Origin: Lagopus muta
Lineage: Eukaryota > Chordata > Aves > Galliformes > Phasianidae
DNA length: 64,000 bases
Assembly: GCF_023343835.1 (NCBI RefSeq)
Contig: NC_064472.1
Coordinates: 8,113,469-8,177,468, forward strand
Direction of reading: 5' to 3'
A program made the translations under genes and the position numbers. This document shows positions 49,701-59,200 of the stretch, one piece after another; position 1 is the stretch's first letter; every line of letters starts with the position of its first letter. The notes beneath the pieces were generated by a model that was given only the letters and a program-made list of their open reading frames with translations, made no database searches and was not told where the DNA came from.

Positions 49701-52700
49701 TACCAGAAAAGTTGCTTTCAATCAGGGATCAGTGGAACATGCAGGTCTCTTATAAAGTAGCTGTCATCTGTCAAAGCGTACAGGTCAGTAGGTGCTTGTG
49801 TACGTGCATGTACACCGTGGGATTATGCAATTGTGGTACACCTGTTCCTGAGAAAAGTCTTTGTTTGTTATCTTGTGTTTTTAATTGGATATGACTTTAA
49901 CTTCCAGGGCAGAAACTTACTGCTTGTCATCTTGCTTTCAGTGGTAGTGATTTCAGTCCATGCAATGGATAACCTGAACAAGGGAAAGGAGTGTTGTTTA
50001 CCGCTGCTGATGTCAGCGTAGGAGACTGTGTTTAATTGACAGCATTCAGTCTCCATTTTCCAAGTAGAATCACTTATTTTTATGCTGGTAATCTGATGGT
50101 GGTTTCTTCAAAGGTTGTTGCCACCAGAGAAATGTTTAATCACTGTTTTGAGATTTGCAAAATGTTTTTTTGTTGGCAGAATACGCTGTCCCATGAGTTA
50201 TGGACTTTACACAGTAATCTAGATGACCAACAGCTGAGTTAGTTGTTTATATTTTGTGGGGCAGATAAATGTTGGCCATGATAATGCCTTAAAATTACAT
50301 TACAAAGTTGCTGTTGTCTGAAGATGTTCAATATAGAGTGTCAGTCCCAGGCTAGATAGAAATAGGATTGCATAGGTTTTACAGTGGGGAAAGTGATTGT
50401 AATGGCTATTGTGTGATCCTGGGAGAGAAATCAGGATTTCTTCAGACATCAAGCTCTTATCCATTAAACCACTCTCCTGTGGATAATCATCTGTGTTAGT
50501 CAGGGATGCTAGGTCTTAGAAGGTGCAGCCTTTTCCATAACTATGTTTTGTCTCCCACTTGACAGTGGGTCAGGGATTGATCTCGTATCGCTATAGAGCA
50601 ACAATATGTAGTTTCTGCTTGTGTGGTTCTAGTTGTGTCCCCAGACACAGAGATATGGTTCCTAGACAGAGCTCTGTATTGGCATTTCCTCACCAAAACC
50701 TTCACAGCCTACTATCGCCTGCTCATCACTCACCTGGGTCTCCCACAGTGGCAGTATGCCTTCACCAGCTACGGAGTCAGCCCTCAAGCCAAGGTAAGAC
50801 AGTAGAATCCAGCTTGTCAGCATTTTGTGTTAATTATAGATGGGAAAAATATCTTCCAACCTTTGACAGTCTGTAGGCTTAACTAGACCTTCCTACTGAG
50901 CCATGGTAGGGGCCATGAGCCCTTCCCTCCTACCACGTTAGCAGTCATTTACATCAGTAAATTCACTAACATGGTGTTAATATACTTTTCTCACCTTAAC
51001 TGATCTCTACCTTTCACCTCTTTTAACAGGTGTGGTAGCTAATTAAGTGCTTGCTTTCTGGACTTGGAGGCCAGCGTCCATTTCCATGACTGCTAGAGGA
51101 GATGTAAAGTCATTTGTCTAAGTGATATTTGTCTAGATCAGCTTTCTAGGCATAGCATCAAACAAGATCCCACTGCTAACTAGGTGGAGAGGGAAGTCCA
51201 GGCATACATTAGACAAAAGCCCAGAGGAGAACTATCAACTTCAGCCTAGCAAAGAATACCAATTCTTCTCCTGTCCTCATCAGTTGCAAAGGAATATCTT
51301 GATAAAAATGGTGCCTAGAAGAGTAATTTAAATGCCGGCAAACACAGAAGCACTCATAGGAGAACTCCAAGTACAGGCAGTCCAGACCCTCTATACCATT
51401 AAAGTAGCCATCCTGTTCTGCCAGTAGCCCGCTTAGAGGTTCCTGTTTATTCCTCTGTGCTTGACTGGGCCTTCAGCCTTAACTTAGCTTCCACCTTGTG
51501 TGAGCTGACGCAGTGCATGCTGGCAAGGCCTGGCAGGTCCTGTTGAATGTCCTGCACTTAACGTACACATGACATGTTGCCTGCTTCAGCCCCGTGTGTG
51601 CACCGAAATTATTTGCTATAATCACTGTCGAATTCCCTTCTATCAGATTGTCCCCTTGCATTTCTGGTGTCTTCCCTGTTATACTGTGCACTACCTTGTG
51701 GCCAGGGCTGTGTGCATAGTATATTAGCATTTGTCTGTGCTCTGCCTTTTTTGTAGTTTTCTTGCTAGAATATTTCATTATATTCAGTGTATTCTCAAAC
51801 TTAGCGAAATTATTCATATACTCTCTAATCATTTGCAGCCCTTGTTAGTTTAAATCCTCCTAATATCTTAACCATTATCGTTTGCAAAAGTCTTTAGGGA
51901 TGGTATATTAAAGCCCTTTGCCATAAAGCAATATATGAACAGATTTCTATTTATATTTGGTATAGATTTTTTGTTTATCTTCTTAAATAATTCAGTAAGC
52001 ATGGTCTCAGATTTGTAATACTTTAACCCCTGCAGTTTTATTTCATGACTTCATCAATGGACAACTGAGAGGAAAAGCACTGAGATGTAGGATCTTCAGG
52101 GCATAATTGTGGGGCATATGGGAACAAAAAAAAAAATCTTGTGGTCACCTCTAAACATTAAATCAGGCTGAAGAGAAACAAACACAAAATCATTTGTGTC
52201 AAGAGTTTAAAAAAAAAAACCATAATATCGTATGTGCGAAGAGAGTGAGGCAGGCTATCTTTTGAGAAGTGCAGCTAAAATTTATATTTCATAAGCACTT
52301 TTTCATTCCAGGTTTTTAATCTTTTCTGCTTCTCTGAGCCTAGATAAAAATGGCCTAGTTTCATCTCCTCCCTTTGCTTTTCCTCATATTATTTAAGTGT
52401 TATGATGATTAAGAGTTGCTCCTGATAGGAATTACACTGCAGGAAAAGTAGTGTTAGGTTTGTTTCTGGTTCTCCTCTTCCTTGTCTGGAATGTGAGGCA
52501 GCTCCAGGGCTGTATCCCTATCAGAAGGGACTTTGCACAGTCCTGTAAATTGCAAATTGGTATGCAGATTATGATTAAAATCAGGGCACTAGGATGAGAA
52601 GAAACAGGCAGAAAATGTATAATTATAGTTTGATATTTAACTTACTCCTTCTCCATCATCCTGTCTTCCAGCAATGGTTTAACATGTATAAACCCATAAC

Positions 52701-52914
52701 AATAAACACAACTCTTCTCTCTGAAGAAGCTGATTCCTTTGTAAACAAGCTGGACCCCAATAAGGTATTTAAAAGCAAGAACAAAACGCCAGTGATGAAA
52801 AAGAAACAACCCTCCCAGCCAGCAGGTGTCCAAAAGAGCAACACTAACATGTCCTCCACCAAGACTTCCTCACTAGCTGGGAATTCTTCAAGGAAGCGAG
52901 ACCCACAGATCTGA
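28667..52914 (+). CDS. TPGS2: TPGS2, tubulin polyglutamylase complex subunit 2, complete
   Basis: The exons are 28667-28739, 34452-34531, 45062-45149, 47785-47916, 49032-49145, 50633-50793 and 52672-52914. All phases join and give 296 residues (about 300 in human). TPGS2 is a non-catalytic subunit of the TTLL1-containing neuronal tubulin polyglutamylase complex, which adds glutamate chains to tubulin tails in axonemes, centrioles and neurons. The segment [15 protein letters not shown] looks like a Smi1/Knr4-type fold motif. [12 protein letters not shown] and [12 protein letters not shown] are strongly conserved with human. The Lys/Ser-rich tail after about residue 245 is low-complexity. All introns have GT-AG ends. 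Confidence 0.96.
29090..29412 (+). mobile_element. CR1 LINE fragment
   Basis: It runs from 'ctgccttccagtacttgagg' through 'gggcaagagggaatggattt' to 'aaggtcccttccaacctatg', the CR1 3' end, about 320 bp. Sense with TPGS2. Confidence 0.88.
29595..30180 (+). mobile_element. CR1 LINE fragment
   Basis: It contains 'ctcatgaggcctcatctgga', the ORF2 C-terminal region and a tail 'aagccattctatgatt'. About 585 bp with frameshifts. Confidence 0.9.
30540..31558 (+). mobile_element. CR1 LINE, about 1 kb
   Basis: It begins in the RT domain with [20 protein letters not shown]. The active site reads KFAGDT, so one catalytic aspartate of FADD is replaced by Gly. After a frameshift near 30800 a 213-codon frame (30859-31500) covers the ORF2 C-terminus. 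The tail is 'ggtgattctatgattcta'. Not active. Confidence 0.93.
34108..34200 (-). mobile_element. CR1 LINE, extreme 3' end (about 93 bp)
   Basis: It reads 'taatcacagaattgtagggg' to 'gcaggtcgcacagg', almost identical to the tail of the CR1 at 22228. One of the shortest CR1 insertions in the window and apparently young. Confidence 0.92.
34452..34531 (+). CDS. TPGS2: TPGS2 exon 2
   Basis: 80 nt between 'ctgtttag' and GTGAGT. It encodes [20 protein letters not shown] then IISWEQ, like human SSPGVTEVT..EK.PA.RH. Ends in phase 0. Confidence 0.95.
35301..35556 (-). mobile_element. CR1 LINE fragment (3' end)
   Basis: The plus strand reads 'agaatcacaagaatcacaag' (tail repeats reversed), then 'gatcatccagtccaaccgtc' and 'gcattccagtgcctgac'-type sequence to about 35556. 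5'-truncated. Confidence 0.92.
36168..38447 (-). mobile_element. CR1 LINE, about 1.8 kb, split by a nested CR1
   Basis: The longest CR1 in the window. The 3' part (36168-37410) covers the tail and the ORF2 C-terminus. The 5' part (37855-38447) resumes with 'aaagccatgctgactggttc' and reaches upstream of the RT domain (on the minus strand, [19 protein letters not shown] sequence near 38400). The two parts join correctly across the plus-strand insertion at 37411-37854. Its 3' portion is very similar to 46943-47703. Confidence 0.92.
37411..37854 (+). mobile_element. Nested CR1 LINE fragment
   Basis: It runs from 'tggagtactctcatctggag' through [20 protein letters not shown] coding sequence to 'cctgcaattctgtgattctg'. 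It lies inside, and in opposite orientation to, an older CR1 whose sequence stops at 37410 and resumes at 37855. It matches the subfamily of the copies at 22228 and 34108. Confidence 0.92.
42125..43012 (+). mobile_element. CR1 LINE with internal deletion (copy B)
   Basis: It starts at 'aactcagggatcagtgttgg' in the RT domain and ends 'accattctttgattctgtga'. Its middle is nearly identical to the copy at 23226-24277 and shares the same deletion after 'gacacagagctgcggctctt'. It differs from that copy by having a fuller 3' end and a few small indels. Confidence 0.93.
45062..45149 (+). CDS. TPGS2: TPGS2 exon 3
   Basis: 88 nt after 'gatttgcag'. It encodes [20 protein letters not shown] then QMTWSVKID, the Smi1/Knr4-like LP.dl..FY...dGF motif. 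Donor GTAAGT in phase 1. Confidence 0.95.
45150..47784. other. TPGS2 intron 3
   Basis: A 2.6-kb intron. 45150-46940 shows nothing recognisable and 46943-47703 is a minus-strand CR1. Confidence 0.7.
46943..47703 (-). mobile_element. CR1 LINE, about 760 bp
   Basis: It is nearly identical to the 3' part of the CR1 at 36168, sharing 'tttttcgcagtctaaacagc' and 'ctcatacaagccaggatgcc', which I do not see in the other copies. The flanks are unrelated, so the two are separate insertions of one subfamily. The 5' end at 47703 is about 80 bp from TPGS2 exon 4. Confidence 0.93.
47785..47916 (+). CDS. TPGS2: TPGS2 exon 4
   Basis: 132 nt after 'tttattgcag'. It encodes [16 protein letters not shown] and then a segment ending in the acidic [11 protein letters not shown], as in human. 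Donor GTAAGG. A minus-strand CR1 ends about 80 bp upstream of the acceptor. Confidence 0.95.
47917..49031. other. TPGS2 intron 4
   Basis: 1.1 kb with no recognisable repeat or exon. It contains a short direct repeat of 'gaatagacagaa' near 48530. Confidence 0.7.
49032..49145 (+). CDS. TPGS2: TPGS2 exon 5
   Basis: 114 nt after 'tgctttcag'. It encodes [20 protein letters not shown] then [12 protein letters not shown]. Donor GTAAGA in phase 1. Confidence 0.95.
49146..50632. other. TPGS2 intron 5
   Basis: 1.5 kb without recognised features. 'tagaatcatagaatttt' at about 49209 resembles a bare CR1 tail but is too short to call. Confidence 0.65.
50633..50793 (+). CDS. TPGS2: TPGS2 exon 6
   Basis: 161 nt after 'gtggttctag'. 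It encodes [20 protein letters not shown] and [20 protein letters not shown], the best conserved part of the protein. It ends PQAK in phase 0 at GTAAGA. Confidence 0.95.
50794..52671. other. TPGS2 intron 6
   Basis: 1.9 kb with no recognised repeats, only two short A-runs near 52130 and 52210. Confidence 0.65.
52672..52914 (+). CDS. TPGS2: TPGS2 exon 7 (terminal coding exon)
   Basis: It starts after 'gtcttccag' with [20 protein letters not shown], continues through [16 protein letters not shown], and ends in a Lys/Ser/Gln-rich tail with a TGA stop at 52912-52914. A GTAAG just after the stop (about 52926) could serve an alternative 3' splice form. Confidence 0.94.
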   Translation, partial: QWFNMYKPITINTTLLSEEADSFVNKLDPNKVFKSKNKTPVMKKKQPSQPAGVQKSNTNMSSTKTSSLAGNSSRKRDPQI

Positions 52915-53020
52915 CCCTGAAAAAAGTAAGAAGCTTTGATGTTTTCTGATGCAAATCTCAGTGGTTCAAACGAGCTCCACTTGTGTGAATAGGATGCAAG
53001 ATTTGCATGAAATATAACCA

Positions 53021-53422
53021 TAGAATCACAGAATCATAGAGTACCCCAAGTTGGAAGGATCATCAACTCCAGCACCTGGTTCTACACAGGACCACCCAAA
53101 ACTCAGCCGTATCGATGATGACACTTCTTGAGCTCCGTCAAGCTTAGTGCCATGACCACTACCCTGGGGAGCCTGTTCCATGCTCACCACCTTCTGGTGA
53201 AGAACCTTTTCTTAACACCCATCTGCCCCTCCCCTCACACAGCTCCATGCCATTCCCTCAGGCCCCGTTGCTGTCACACAGAGCAGAGCTCAGTGCTGCT
53301 GTCCACTCCCTGTGAGGAGCTGCAAGCCATCAGGGCTCCCCTGAGCTCCTCTGCTCTGGACTGAACCAACCAAGGGACCTCAGCCACTCCTCACACACCT
53401 TGCCCTCTGGACCCTTCATGGA
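53021..53422 (-). mobile_element. CR1 LINE fragment in probable TPGS2 3' UTR
   Basis: The plus strand starts 'gaatcacagaatcatagagt' and runs through 'gtgccatgaccactaccctg' and 'cacagagcagagctcagtgc' to 'cttgccctctggacccttca'. It belongs to a different CR1 subfamily from most copies here. If either downstream polyadenylation site is used, it is transcribed antisense inside the TPGS2 message. Confidence 0.88.
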
Positions 53423-54178
53423 AGGGGTGTATTTCCAGGCAACTTGGGTAACAAACCTTGAGGCATTGATTAATTCCGTCCTGCTTGCAGTATGTACTTT
53501 TCAGAGGGCATGAAGAAGCCCTTGATGTCACTGCTCTGTAGAGAACCTGTTATTCCTGTATAACTACAGCAGTGAAATGAAAGTAAACTTAAAGTCACTG
53601 TTACTTTAATAGATCATTCATGCTGAATTACAGAGTATATTTCTATCATTTCCTTTCAAAGTAAAGTGTCCTGACCTTGCATGCTATGGGAGCAGGCTGG
53701 AACCCACAGAACAAAGAAATATCTTCCACTTCAGACAGATTTGAACTCTACATTTCCTGTGCTCCTTCCCACTTCTGCTCTGATTCACACTGAGGAAGAG
53801 CCCAGGGCTTCCATGTCTCTGTGTTGGCCTAGAGACACTTGCTCTACAGTCCAGACCACTTCTTAGACTTTGTACCATTTCTTTTCAGATAGTGATGTCT
53901 GTATGATGTCCTTTCCAATTAGCCTGCCAGCAATCAGAACCTGCAAGGTCCTTCATTGTCTCCACTTTCTCCTTTTGTGGGAAATGCTGAGCTAGGGCAG
54001 CAGAGTCCTGTCAGCCAGGAGGACCCCTTGGTTTTCTGTACTGGATGTTTTCAGGGTAGAACTGCACTTTAGCACACTGATTTCTGATGTTCAGTTGCAT
54101 CCATTTCCATTACTTTTATGTGCCAGTTTGTCCATATGCTGAAGCCACCTGGTAGCATGTTTTATGTCTAAGCAGGGA

Positions 54179-54184
54179 AATAAA
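54179..54184 (+). terminator. Candidate poly(A) signal for TPGS2
   Basis: AATAAA about 1.26 kb after the TPGS2 stop. No strongly GT-rich downstream element is obvious. Confidence 0.4.
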
Positions 54185-54359
54185 AGTCACCATCTCCAAA
54201 TAAGAGTTGATTATTTAAATAACAGCATTTTTATTTATGAAATGCTCACATAATTACATAAGACCAACCTACCTCACAGGGATGTTGTGAGTCATATGCA
54301 AGTGTTTGTATGGTCTTCAGGAAGATGAAGCTACCCTGTTAAATGCTTAATAGTATTTT

Positions 54360-54365
54360 AATAAA
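54360..54365 (+). terminator. Candidate poly(A) signal for TPGS2 (preferred)
   Basis: AATAAA about 1.45 kb after the stop, followed within 40 nt by T/G-rich 'cattgggtttttgaa'. This is the better candidate of the two. Confidence 0.5.
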
Positions 54366-55460
54366 GATTTAAATATTTTCCTCCAGAGTCATTGGGTTTT
54401 TGAAATACCTTTGGGAGCGCATGCAGAAGGATGTACAGTAACAGTAGGGTGCAGGCTGGATTTTTTGTTGTTGTTGTTTCAGTGCACCAGAGAGACTTTC
54501 ACTGAGAAGGGATAAGTTACACATCTTTTAAGCTGATCCCACCCTGAGCTGCACAGATGAAAAGGCTCAGCTGTGTGACAGCTTTTCTACTTCCATCCTA
54601 TGTTCACTGGTCAGGATTTCTGCAGTCAGCATCTCTGGCTCTGATACACTTTGCTGGCTTCTAGCACTTACTGCAGCCCACCTTTAATGGAGATTGCTGA
54701 CAGAAACCACAGGAGTTGCCTGACATCTATCCTCTACCACCCCCTACATAAGAAAATCCTCTTGTACTCTTTTGCCCTCTTAAGCTGAGGTGCATCTTGT
54801 GCCCAGAGTAGCTGCTCTACTAATAAATGGTGAAATCTAATGAGGAAACAGATATGGTACCTACCACCTAATCCCATGCCACAGTAATACAGCAGTAATC
54901 CTTTTGGCATTGTGACGTGAATGGCTGTTAAAGCCAGTAAATGCCAGTTTCTGAAATTCTGTGTGACAGTGATGATGAACAGTGCAGAGCCATGTATTGT
55001 GTCTCTGTACATCCAGCCCTTGTACCACAGTCATATTCCTGACATAAAGCATCTCCCAGAAAAGTTTGCCTTATCACCCAGCGCAGAGATACTGATACTG
55101 CTGATGGTGTCATACTTTTGGTCCAGTGGTGCTACAGATCTGCAAGTCTACTGCTTGCCCATTTCCTCATTCAGACGTATGTTGCAGAATTGATGCAGGA
55201 GCACAGTGGTGTATTCCCATGTTTCTCTGACAATCAAAGTGGAGAATCAACTTTTTTTGACATTTGGATGTGCTGCCACAGAAGTTGTCTGAATCCTCTC
55301 ATAAGGTTGTAGTTAAAGTCTAACCGATCAGTTGCAATGCGTGCAGCTCCATCACACCTGCATAGTGCAAAACATCTAGCCTATTCCAGTGAGGTTATGT
55401 TCAGTGAGGAAAACTCTCCAAACTAGTTCTTAATGGGACTGTCCTTGCTCTTCTCTACAG

Positions 55461-55590
55461 ACATTCCAGCCCAGGTTGAAGGGGCCTTTGGCAGCCTGAT
55501 CTGTTGGTTGGCAAGCCTGCCCATTGCCCTCTGCAGGCGGCTGGAACTAGATGATCTTCAAGGTCCCCTCCAACCTGATTCTCTGTGCTC
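55461..55590 (+). mobile_element. CR1 LINE fragment (3' end)
   Basis: It reads 'acattccagcccaggttgaa', 'ggctggaactagatgatctt' and 'aaggtcccctccaacctgat', the CR1 3' end, with the tail repeats decayed. Antisense to AQP7. Confidence 0.85.
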
Positions 55591-55980
55591 TGACAAACTG
55601 GATAGCAGTTAAGGTGGCAGGTTAGCGAATGGAAAAAAATCTGAGCCTCTGATTCATCAGTGTAATAGCTACAATTTTTTAGCAGAGTATTCCAGATCAA
55701 AACTTCTTTGTTTCTGCAACAGTGTAGGTATTCCCTGATTTTCATTTGACTGATTTTTATTCCAGCCATGTTGAATCTTACATGTGATTGCAACTAACTT
55801 ACAGGCGACTGGACTTTTGCATCTCCAGAATGTGATTTTTGGGAGCAGATTTTTACTCAGAAAGATTGAATAATTTCTTCAGTTCATAAACAGGTCTTGA
55901 CCTTCTCAGGTCTGCCCAGTGTCGTAGAGACCCTGTTTGTCTGGTTAAGCAGAACAGATTTATATTAAGCTACTCTCTCA

Positions 55981-55986
55981 TTTATT
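55981..55986 (-). terminator. Candidate poly(A) signal for AQP7
   Basis: AATAAA on the minus strand 121 bp after the AQP7 stop codon. Confidence 0.5.
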
Positions 55987-56106
55987 CACTTGCAAGGTGA
56001 GAAAAGCATGCACTTCAGCAATGCCATTGCACATGCCCTTACCCACTTGATTAGTCTTCAGCTGTCAATGCACATGTCCACTCAGGATTTGCTGTCAGGA
56101 TGGCCA

Positions 56107-56266
56107 TCACAATGTGGCACTTTCAATGATTGTCTGTCCTTTTTCATTTCCATGCTCCAGGACAGGTTGATTGTGAATATCAATTAGGAGTTTGTAGATT
56201 AAACCACCAGCAAGACTTCCCAGTGTCGGAGCTACGAGTGGCACCCACCACCAATAATTTCCAGCC
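56107..56266 (-). CDS. AQP7: AQP7 terminal coding exon (helix 6 and tail)
   Basis: It starts after 'TTTCATTTTAG', completes a Thr codon and encodes AGNYWWWVPLVAPTLGSLAG, GLIYKLLIDI and a polar tail ending SATL before TGA at 56109-56107. The WWWVP element is shared with aquaglyceroporins. Confidence 0.9.
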
Positions 56267-59200
56267 CTAAAATGAAACACAGAAGAGGCATTCAGTGAGC
56301 CACACAGAAACTGCTGCTCCGCTGCTTTGAGGTGAGCTGAGTGCTAGGGCTGAGCTTTGTGAGCAGAGGTGTCTGGAGCCATTTCACACTCTCAACTGTC
56401 CAGATGGCTTAGATAAATTCTGGATCCATCGGTCGAGTAGCTGCAAGGAAGGTAACTTTTGCTTTTGGCCTGGGAAACTGGCTCAGCATGGTCTTCGTGA
56501 AAATGAGCAGCTGAGACAGGACAGAGACTCTACTAATGCCTTCACCATGGAAAAAGCTGTGGTGTGAAGCCATCTTAGTAGATTCTGGAAAGTAGAGTAG
56601 ATACAGACATATAAATTTAGGAAAGCAATTCAGCACTCCAGCTTCAAGTACTTGCTTTCTGGTGAGCCAAATCACAGTCTCTCCAGTCACTGCAATGACA
56701 GCTCAATCTCTAGCTAAGAGGGGAATTGTTCCTGGTTTCTAAACTGGGACATCCAAATGTCAAGGTGAATCCTATACTGGAGAACTGCATATCCCAGATT
56801 TTGTGAACAGGATGCATGGGGCTTCTCTGTGCACAATATTTGCTTTCTGTAAAGGAGTACACAGGCTCCATGACCGTGTTATCTTGGGCATTTCTCATTC
56901 CCAGAGAGCTGTACAGTGTGAACCTAGGTCACTCACGTGAAGACATCCATTCCCCAGCCAGCAATTGCTGTGAAGATTCTCGGCGGCAGGTCTCGGGAGG
57001 GGTTTATGGCGTAGCCTGTGTTCATGCCCATCCCCATACCGATGCCCAGAACCAGGATACCCGTGAGCAGAGCCTGTGTGCCTTTCAGGGCTCCATTATT
57101 TTTCTCATCATGGATGACCAAAATGCCCAAGAACAACATCACCGTCGCCATAAACTGCAGGAGTAGTAAAGGGAAAACAGGTGAGGGGAGAGAGCAGCAA
57201 AGGCAGGAGGATCCCACTCAGCAAAGAGAGACTTCCCAGGCTGTCTGAGCAGGTGGGATGATAAGTCATAAGGGACCCTAATGTTATTCCTTCCTTATAA
57301 GTGACTCTGAAAAAGAAACAAGTCATTTCCCAATGAAAATGTGTCCACATCAACAACAAAAATATTCGAGAACTCACACAAGCTTCTCAGAACTGTCAGC
57401 ACCCTCCATCTTTCAAGTTAGGTGCATAGGTTATTTAAAGTACTTTTTGTTCAACAGACACAGAGCCATAACAAACAAATCACGAGACAAATCTCATCAT
57501 TCCTGGCAAGACTGATGGATTGTATAGCTTGCTGCATCCACCCTGTTAAGAGTGAAGGTAGATAATGGATTCTTATCTGGGAAATAGAATATCCTGTCTG
57601 TGACAACACACTGTAGGCAATCATAGATCTGCAGTGCCTAGCACATCAGTGACAGTTGTTTGTATAGAGATGATGACTCCTGTCTCTATCTGCTTCAGAA
57701 AATGTCCCTGGAGGACCTTGGACTTGGAGCTTGCAGAGATACTACTAGAGCAGGAACCCTGTAGCTCTTGGTAGCATGTTTTCATTTTCACTTGGTTTCT
57801 TGTGTATCAAGATAACCGCGCAATCACAGGAGACAGAGCAGTCAGATGGTGAGGAGCAGGATCTCCAGCTCTCACCATCCTCCTGACTGTCCAGGCACAG
57901 CGTCCTCAGCTCAGAAACAAAAGAAGAAGCCTGCTGATCCCTTGACCCTGACAGTTTACCCCCCTGACCTCATCATTCTGTGCTCTTTCTCAGCTCTCAA
58001 GAAGCTTTGGACGCTACCAGTCAGCATCTGCCTGGATGGTGGGCTGCTTGTAGCTTAGGTGGTGACAGTGTGCACATGTAGAACTGAGTCCCTTGCCCAG
58101 ACCTGCTCTAGGACCTACTACCACCCAACTTTTCCCAGCACACCACAGCCGTCCCCACTGACCTCTGAGAAAAAGCTCCCGGATAAGGACATATAGGGAG
58201 AAGGGTAAGTGGAGAAGATCGATGCTGTGCCAGTTGGTCCTGTCACTGTAAAATTCCCCTTGGTATAGTCATACAGCGCTTCTAGGAGAGATGAGAATTA
58301 CAGGAGTAAGGACAGTGGCCAGTACAGAGTTCATCACACATGGCATATTCACAAGTTCACCCACTGCAGTCAGCAAAAACACAAAGAGAGGCAATGAGAG
58401 ATAGATAGGATGGAATCAACACATCCCTTGAAGGACACAATCTCTGTGATACTGTCATCACAGACTTTAGCTTGCAGCTGCTTCTTTATGCAGTCCAACT
58501 CCCTGTCCCTGCTCAGAGACATGGGACTGGATGCTCTGGGTGCACTGAGTGGCCTCCATTCCCCCACTTCTCAGAAAGTGAGGCATGCTGGAGCCTACCA
58601 GTGTTGGGTAGCTCATAAACATGAATTGCTGTCCTATGTTACGCAGACCAGAGCTCTAGCTGTAGCTGATTCTTGGTAACACAACTAACAGAAGCCTTTG
58701 CAGGCCTTTTGCTGACAAAACGTGTGTTTTTAATCTTTTTCTTAATATATATTTTTTTTACAAAATTACCAGGCTTTGGCAGTGGGAATGCCCTATGCAA
58801 AAGGAGAGGTGTTCTCCAGGAATATCCTTCCAGAGATATCTGGGCCCTGCCCTAGCTTTGAGCCATAAACGTCTGGCCCATGATCTAAGAAGTCATGACA
58901 TCACACTGGGTGCTGTCACAAAAAACATTTTTGATGAACTGTGAGTTGAGATTGAAAAAGTACCCACAGTAACTCCTGTGATACAGACATAACCATACCG
59001 TAGTAGAGTCCAAAGACAGTGGCTGCTCCCAGAAAGGAGCCCAGGAACTGGCCAAGCAGATAAGCTGGAAGCTTCCTCCAGGGGAGGTTTCCAAAAATGC
59101 AATGTGTGAGTGTGATGGCAGCATTCAGATGAGCTCCTGCAAAACCACAAAGGAGAGATACATTGGCCCTGTTGCTCCTAATTTGGAGCATGCCCCATAC

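Larger units (their letters stand above)
52915..56106. other. Convergent interval between TPGS2 and AQP7 (both 3' UTRs)
   Basis: The stop codons face each other 3.2 kb apart. The TPGS2 3' UTR probably reaches a polyadenylation signal at 54179 or 54360, and AQP7 one at 55986-55981 on the other strand. It contains CR1 fragments at 53021-53422 and 55461-55590. Between 54400 and 55450 nothing is recognised. Confidence 0.65.
56267..58998. other. AQP7 introns between its last four exons
   Basis: The gaps 56267-56936, 57155-58162 and 58282-58998 are introns. No repeat or additional exon was recognised in them. Confidence 0.65.
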
